A DNA stretch of 64,000 bases, taken from Symbiodinium natans (taxonomy: Eukaryota; Sar; Dinophyceae; Suessiales; Symbiodiniaceae). Every line of letters starts with the position of its first letter. Position 1 is the stretch's first letter. The stretch is taken from NCBI GenBank assembly GCA_905221605.1, contig CAJNDS010000791.1, positions 760,001 to 824,000 of the forward strand, read 5' to 3'. Of this stretch, positions 59,606 through 64,000 are shown piece by piece. The notes beneath the pieces were generated by a model. That model was not told the DNA's origin, did not search any database, and worked only from the letters and a program-made list of their open reading frames with translations. A program made the position numbers and the translations under genes.

Positions 59606-60133
59606 CCTTTGGGTCGCACAGTTTTTGGGGTTTGGGCTCTTCTAGGTTTTAGATTGGTAGAATTCTACATTTCTGGTTTTGATTTGGGGCTGTGTTGGAG
59701 GGTTCTTATCTGGGATTTTTCGTGAATGTAGGGCGTGGGGTTCTTTGTCAGGATCTGAGGAGTTTAGCATGTCGTTTTTCGGGTTGGGGATGTAAGGGTG
59801 TTGGGTGGTGGTTTAGGGTTCAGCAGCCCGAACTCTGAGCAGAAGAGCCCGGAAAATCAGCAAATGTTCCTCGACCTTCTTATCCTGGAACGGCCTGCGG
59901 CTACAAGGTTACATCAGGGCCGAGAGGTAAAGTAGTAAAAATAAGATGTTTTGTGGGGGCCATACTTCCAGTTAGGGTTTAAAGGGTTTCGGTTTTGGGG
60001 TTTTGGGTTTAGGAGAACACCATGACGTCCGGCAACCTTTTTTCACTCTGAAACCTGATCTCCGATAAGCCACCCATGGGGTGTGGAGTAGGTTTCAGGT
60101 GTTTGTTTGAGGGGGGTTTCCAGTTTTGCGTGC

Positions 60134-60218
60134 AGGAGCTGCAGCGTGATGACCTCTGGCGATATCGAACGGAGCACGTGGAGTGCATGGACGAGAACAC
60201 CGACGCGGGCCCAGCTTC
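60134..60218 (+). CDS. Candidate exon, unknown gene
   Basis: After a tgcag acceptor it encodes ELQRDDLWRYRTEHVECMDE. The exons at 55564, 57233, 58799, 59511 and 60134 share strand and similar size and may belong to one gene with telomere-like repeats in its introns. I cannot name it. Confidence 0.35.
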
Positions 60219-60864
60219 AGGATTTCGGGTTTAGGGTTGAGGGTTTAGGGTTTCAGTGGGACTGGAGAACAAGGGTATAGGATGTGAGGCTTTGGGATTT
60301 AGGGTTCTAGGGCTTAGACCCCAAGGCTCGATAGGGGGCCTTTAGAGGTGAGAAGAACAGGGCCTTGCTTGGTATCCACAGAACCCGAAACCCTACACCC
60401 AGGCTTCAAGCAAGTGTCCTTCGTGTCCCTCACGGCCCTTGAATTTCCAAGTCGAAGTTTCTAGGGGAGCAGCTGAAACACAAGCCGAAGATTCCAAAAA
60501 GCGGAGAACCGAAAGCCCTACCGCTCACCCAGGAAGTGTGCATCCTCAGGTCGAAGGTGCCACCCCCCTGGTTTTTTTGTTCAGGATTTTCTGGGGTGTT
60601 TTCTGGGGGAGGGGGGGGGGGGGGTTGAGGGCATCGGCTCATGCTGAGGGGGGGAGCTTTGCTTCAAACCTTGCGGAGGGGTGCCCTAAATTTCTTCGCT
60701 AACCTTAAAGTCCTCAACCCTGCGTCGGCTAGAGAGATGGGCTCGTTTTCTGTATATGTCCTGGCTGCGGATGTCGGCGCATAGGCTCTGATGTATCTGT
60801 CAGTCTACGTGTTTCTGTGCTTTCAATGTTGTGACCTGCAGCTGGAGCTTCTCCCGGCTCGAGC
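60219..60864. other. No recognised gene
   Basis: A short tttaggg tract (60225-60255) and a G-run of about 14 (60610-60625). The end presumably includes the 5' flank of the next gene. Confidence 0.4.
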
Positions 60865-62370
60865 ATGGATTTTGTTCACATGGATGCACCTTGTTTGGTT
60901 GTAACCCCTTCCTCACATTCAATAGAGGTGCGATGCAGCCACCGGCAGATTGGAAATGGCCAAGAGGGGCATGTGCTGGTTGGGCAGGAGCGTGCAGATG
61001 CCGAAGTAGCAAGATGTGTAGCGAGGATGTGCAGGTCCGCCTTTACACCGTTGACTACTTTCACCATTTTGCCAGCAGATGCGGACGGCCCTTCATGCGC
61101 TGATGATGTCTCTCTCGCCTTGATTGGGGAATCTTCAGCAGGTTTCCGTTTGCAGCCAAGGGGTGGCGGCGGTGGCGGGGACGATGCCGTTGGTGTTTTT
61201 CGTTGTTTGCACAGCAACTCGGCGTACATCCTTGCAGCCCGTCGGGTGAACGGGGTGAACGCAGTCAATGGAACCTCGGATCTAGCTAGCGCTCAGGAGC
61301 CTTCGCGTTCCAGTTTCGGAAGTTCATGCGCGGCTGTCTCTGCGCCCGGCGCGAGCCGTTGGGATGGCCGCTTCGTGTTGATCAGTGCTCATCGAAGCCA
61401 CTGGGCTGGCCGGGTTGTTGATGCTAAGCAGACTTCTTCTCTCCTTCAGCATGCAAAAGTGAAGGTGGAGTGCATTGCCAATGGCAGCACTACTATTCAG
61501 GATGTGGAGGTAAGGCAGATAGCAGCCGTGCTTCCTGAAGACGTGGTCCTCACCTTCAACACCAAGACGCTGCCACCCATGGGACGATTCTGCAAGGAAG
61601 AAGCCCAGCTCATGCTCTTGCCACGGGACCCGCTGGGACCGTCTTTGCTGGCTTTGCCCGGGAATTACGCCTTGACGGCGAGCTTGGAGCATGGTTTCGT
61701 TGCGCGGCTGCTGGAGCATGGTTTGTTTGTCTTGCCAGCACGTCAGATCTTCAGCTGCCCCTTCCCAGAGACACCATTTGTATTCCTCCTGCAGGAGGGC
61801 AGTTGTGGCAGCGCCTCCTCCTGGGGCAGAAGCAAGATGCTCAGGCGATACAGGAACGATTTTGAGCTTTCTTGCAACGAGGACTTTGCTGGTCACCTCC
61901 GTCTCTGTGGACAGTACCATGAAGAGCGCGGTGGGACTTGGATAAGTGATGAGCTCATTGATGTGATGGTGGCACTTGACCGAGATCCGACAAACCGTAT
62001 CCGCATGTATTGCTTTGAGCTTTGGGACAAATCTACAGGTGCTTTGGCAGCTGCAAGTTTCGGCCTTGCCATAGGCACGTTCTTCCATGACTTCAGCATG
62101 TGCTGCTTGATAAGGGACAAACGGGCCTGTGGCGCAGTCCTTACCAAGGCAATCGGAGCCTTGCTCACCGATTGCGGCGTGGACCTGTGGTATTGGGGCC
62201 GCAAGATGCAGTACATGTCCGAATACGAAGCACATGGAGCGAAGGAAATCGCCCGTGCAGATTACTACTATCGGTTGCGCAAAGACATCAATAAAGAGCT
62301 CTTCATGGACCCAGCAGCTGCGATCCTCGCTGGCAAGGCCTTGGTGCAGCAGAAGAAGTTGCTCTCCTGA
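60865..62370 (+). CDS. Leucyl/phenylalanyl-tRNA-protein-transferase-like protein
   Basis: One uninterrupted frame of 501 residues. The N-terminal 290 residues are not recognised and include a Gly run (RGGGGGGDD). From about 300 the protein resembles bacterial Aat (LFTR): a short PFVFLLQ.GSCG stretch, RNDFELSCNEDFAGHLRLC, then GTWISDELIDVMVAL (Aat: GTWI...M..AY..L), MYCFELWDKSTGALAA (Aat: VE.W....LVGG), FGLAIGTFFHDFSM (Aat: GVALG..F.GESMF), and LLTDCGVDLWYWG. Aat adds Leu/Phe to N-termini of proteins for the N-degron route. Whether this divergent nuclear copy does so is unknown, and GNAT-fold acyltransferases in general are the alternative. The N-terminus is uncertain because a gctgcag acceptor-like site lies just upstream. 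The lack of introns suggests a retrogene. Confidence 0.6.
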   Translation: MDFVHMDAPCLVVTPSSHSIEVRCSHRQIGNGQEGHVLVGQERADAEVARCVARMCRSAFTPLTTFTILPADADGPSCADDVSLALIGESSAGFRLQPRGGGGGGDDAVGVFRCLHSNSAYILAARRVNGVNAVNGTSDLASAQEPSRSSFGSSCAAVSAPGASRWDGRFVLISAHRSHWAGRVVDAKQTSSLLQHAKVKVECIANGSTTIQDVEVRQIAAVLPEDVVLTFNTKTLPPMGRFCKEEAQLMLLPRDPLGPSLLALPGNYALTASLEHGFVARLLEHGLFVLPARQIFSCPFPETPFVFLLQEGSCGSASSWGRSKMLRRYRNDFELSCNEDFAGHLRLCGQYHEERGGTWISDELIDVMVALDRDPTNRIRMYCFELWDKSTGALAAASFGLAIGTFFHDFSMCCLIRDKRACGAVLTKAIGALLTDCGVDLWYWGRKMQYMSEYEAHGAKEIARADYYYRLRKDINKELFMDPAAAILAGKALVQQKKLLS

Positions 62371-63284
62371 TCCTCATCATCTTCTCCTCAAATCCTGGGA
62401 TAGCCTGGAGCCCTACTGCCATGGACAGAGACGAAACGCCGCAGCGTCCGGCAGCCCGCGAGGGCACATCATTGGTTGAAGAGCACGCTCGGTTAGCCGA
62501 CGAGTCGAGCCAACATGCAAGCAGGGCTGGAAAGTGCAGAGGTCTTGCAACACAAGGCTGACTCAACTTGGGACCCTCTTTTGGTTTCAGTGCATCGACT
62601 TCGACTTCGTTGTGAAGCACGTTGCAATGCAACTTCTGTGACTTCAACCGTTTTCGGCCTGTTGCCTGTCATCGTCAGGAAGTGTGTTTTGTGCAAGAGC
62701 TTGCTCAGCTTCGGATCTGATCCACCCTCATGACCCTGAACAGGCAGACAGGCCGACAGATGTGTAACGAGTGGTAGAAACTCTGCGGACCCTGCGGTCA
62801 CATGCAATGCAGAGTACCACCTTGTACCTGAAGCAAAAAGTGTGGCTCTAATTACCCTGCACTACAAATAAGTCCAATACTACAAAGGCAATTGGAACTT
62901 CGTGAGTGTGAACAACCTTCGGAACGTTCAGCTCAAGCCAGCATCCTCCTTGACTACAAACTCGCCGGTCGTTGCAATGCTTCTTACGACTACCCTACCC
63001 CTATTTAATCACCAACCCCCACCCCTGTATGGGTCAGGCCTCCGACTCCCTGTGTGTGTTTTCTCCTTTGATTATTCGGCCCCTGATATCTACGGACCCA
63101 CACACATGTGGGTGGCTGTCAAAATTATGATCCCTTTTAGGGTACCCTAAATATTAGGTGCCGTATGAAGAAAGGGACCCAAAAAGGGACTATGAATTTG
63201 GCAACCACCGAAAACCCTAAACCCTAAGCCCTAAACCCTGAACCCTGAACCCAAACCCTAAACCAACCACCCATGTGAATCGTG
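62371..63284. other. No recognised gene
   Basis: 3' flank of the transferase-like gene. A telomere-like tract lies at 63212-63265 and an AT-rich segment near 63075-63190 resembles other small intronic repeats. Confidence 0.4.
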
Positions 63285-63285
63285 T

Positions 63286-63350
63286 GCCAGGCCCTGCCGG
63301 TCTTCGGAAAGGAGGGCGGCTGGGTGAACCCGCCGGTGGGCCCCAGACCC
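63286..63350 (+). CDS. Candidate exon, unknown gene
   Basis: After a gccag acceptor it encodes ALPVFGKEGGWVNPPVGPRP. Bordered on both sides by telomere-like repeats. Family unknown. Confidence 0.3.
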
Positions 63351-63412
63351 ATGAGGCCCAGGATTTGAGGTTTCGGGGTCCCCAGACCTCGAGAATCCCG
63401 AGTCCGCGGTGT

Positions 63413-63522
63413 TGTTTAGGGTTTAGGGTTTAGGGTTTAGGGTTTAGGGTTTAGGGTTTAGGGTTTAGTTTAGGGTTGAGGGTTTAGGGTTTAGGGTTTG
63501 GGGTTTAGGGTTTAGGGTTCAG
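63413..63522. repeat. Telomere-like array (TTTAGGG)
   Basis: About 15 tttaggg units with one break (gggtttagtttaggg). The orientation is opposite to the array at 58893. Confidence 0.95.
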
Positions 63523-63892
63523 GGCAGAACGGAACATCAACAAATCTTGAAGGTGTTGGTTCCGAGGTTTTGGGACTGAACCGAGGCTCCTAGGATTCAT
63601 GGGTCAAGGTCGCGGTTGCCAGAACTGGGTTTAGGTTTTAGGGTTTGGTGTCTAGGGTTTAGGGCTAACGAGCTCTCGGGGCCTAACGCGTCAGGAACTC
63701 GTGCTCAACTCGACCTGGGAACGGGGGCCTTGCCCCCGAAAGCTTCCAGGGGCGACTTTCGGCCATAATGGGCTGCAAGGTGAGCTGGAATGTCGTGTAC
63801 AGTTGAGCAGTCCCGTTCCACAGATCAACCCTGGGACGAGCCCCGAAGATACAAAAACACTTTCGGGCGCAGGGCGCCCGGTACGCCCAAGC

Positions 63893-63958
63893 CCTGAACC
63901 CTAAACCCTGAACCCTAAACCCTGAACCCTAAACCCTGAACCCTAAATCCTAAACCCT
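63893..63958. repeat. Telomere-like array (CCCTAAA/CCCTGAA)
   Basis: About nine units, alternating ccctgaa and ccctaaa. Confidence 0.95.
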
Positions 63959-64000
63959 GCAGCCCCCATCGTCTCCTGGAGGGCGCGGGTCTCGAATCTG

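Noticed and set aside
61324-62235. 303-residue minus-strand frame over the transferase-like gene
   Set aside because: Antisense shadow of a GC-rich coding exon.

Overview
This window reads as nuclear DNA of a dinoflagellate. Several signs point the same way: a degraded copy of mitochondrial cox1 inserted in nuclear sequence; large introns with GC-AG as well as less regular borders; abundant short TTTAGGG/CCCTAAA (telomere-like) tracts in both orientations; a giant Copia-type polyprotein with accessory enzyme-like domains; and fragments of ISXO2-like, DIRS-like and R2-like mobile elements. The species cannot be named from the sequence alone.

Layout. 0-20 kb is gene-poor. It holds minisatellites (about 50-70 bp and about 235 bp periods), a 1.7-1.9 kb segmental duplication whose two copies both end in an A tract, a cox1 NUMT, and decayed ISXO2-like and DIRS-like fragments. 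20.1-21.7 kb carries an uninterrupted gene for a 540-residue disordered/coiled-coil protein. A long GT microsatellite follows.

24.4-48.2 kb is the centrepiece. It is one plus-strand gene that I assemble from about 23 exons. It encodes a signal peptide, an alpha-carbonic anhydrase with its three zinc histidines, and, in the same reading frame, an SOS1/NhaP-like (CPA1) Na+/H+ exchanger domain with its cytoplasmic helical tail. The CA part has the segment that normally ends the fold placed at its N-terminus. The exchanger part has lost the N-D ion-binding pair (S-Q instead). Together they suggest a membrane-anchored CA-transporter enzyme for inorganic carbon or pH handling, with a transport cycle that is probably not the standard one.

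Inside one intron of that gene, on the opposite strand, sits a complete 12,029-bp Copia-type LTR retrotransposon. Its 154-bp LTRs are identical, it has a 5-bp target duplication, a primer site matching the anticodon arm of initiator tRNA-Met, a polypurine tract and an intact 3,701-codon ORF. The polyprotein carries Gag, two retropepsin-like repeats, a cytosine-methyltransferase-like domain, integrase, a 2OG-Fe(II)-oxygenase-like domain, RT, RNase H and a C-terminal region with a membrane segment.

48-64 kb holds two further uninterrupted genes (an RCC1-like propeller and a leucyl/phenylalanyl-tRNA-protein-transferase-like protein), short candidate exons of unrecognised gene(s), a decayed gag, a 5'-truncated R2-like LINE tail, and the longest telomere-like arrays. 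Exon borders are my own reading of homology plus splice context and should be taken as good to a few bases at best.
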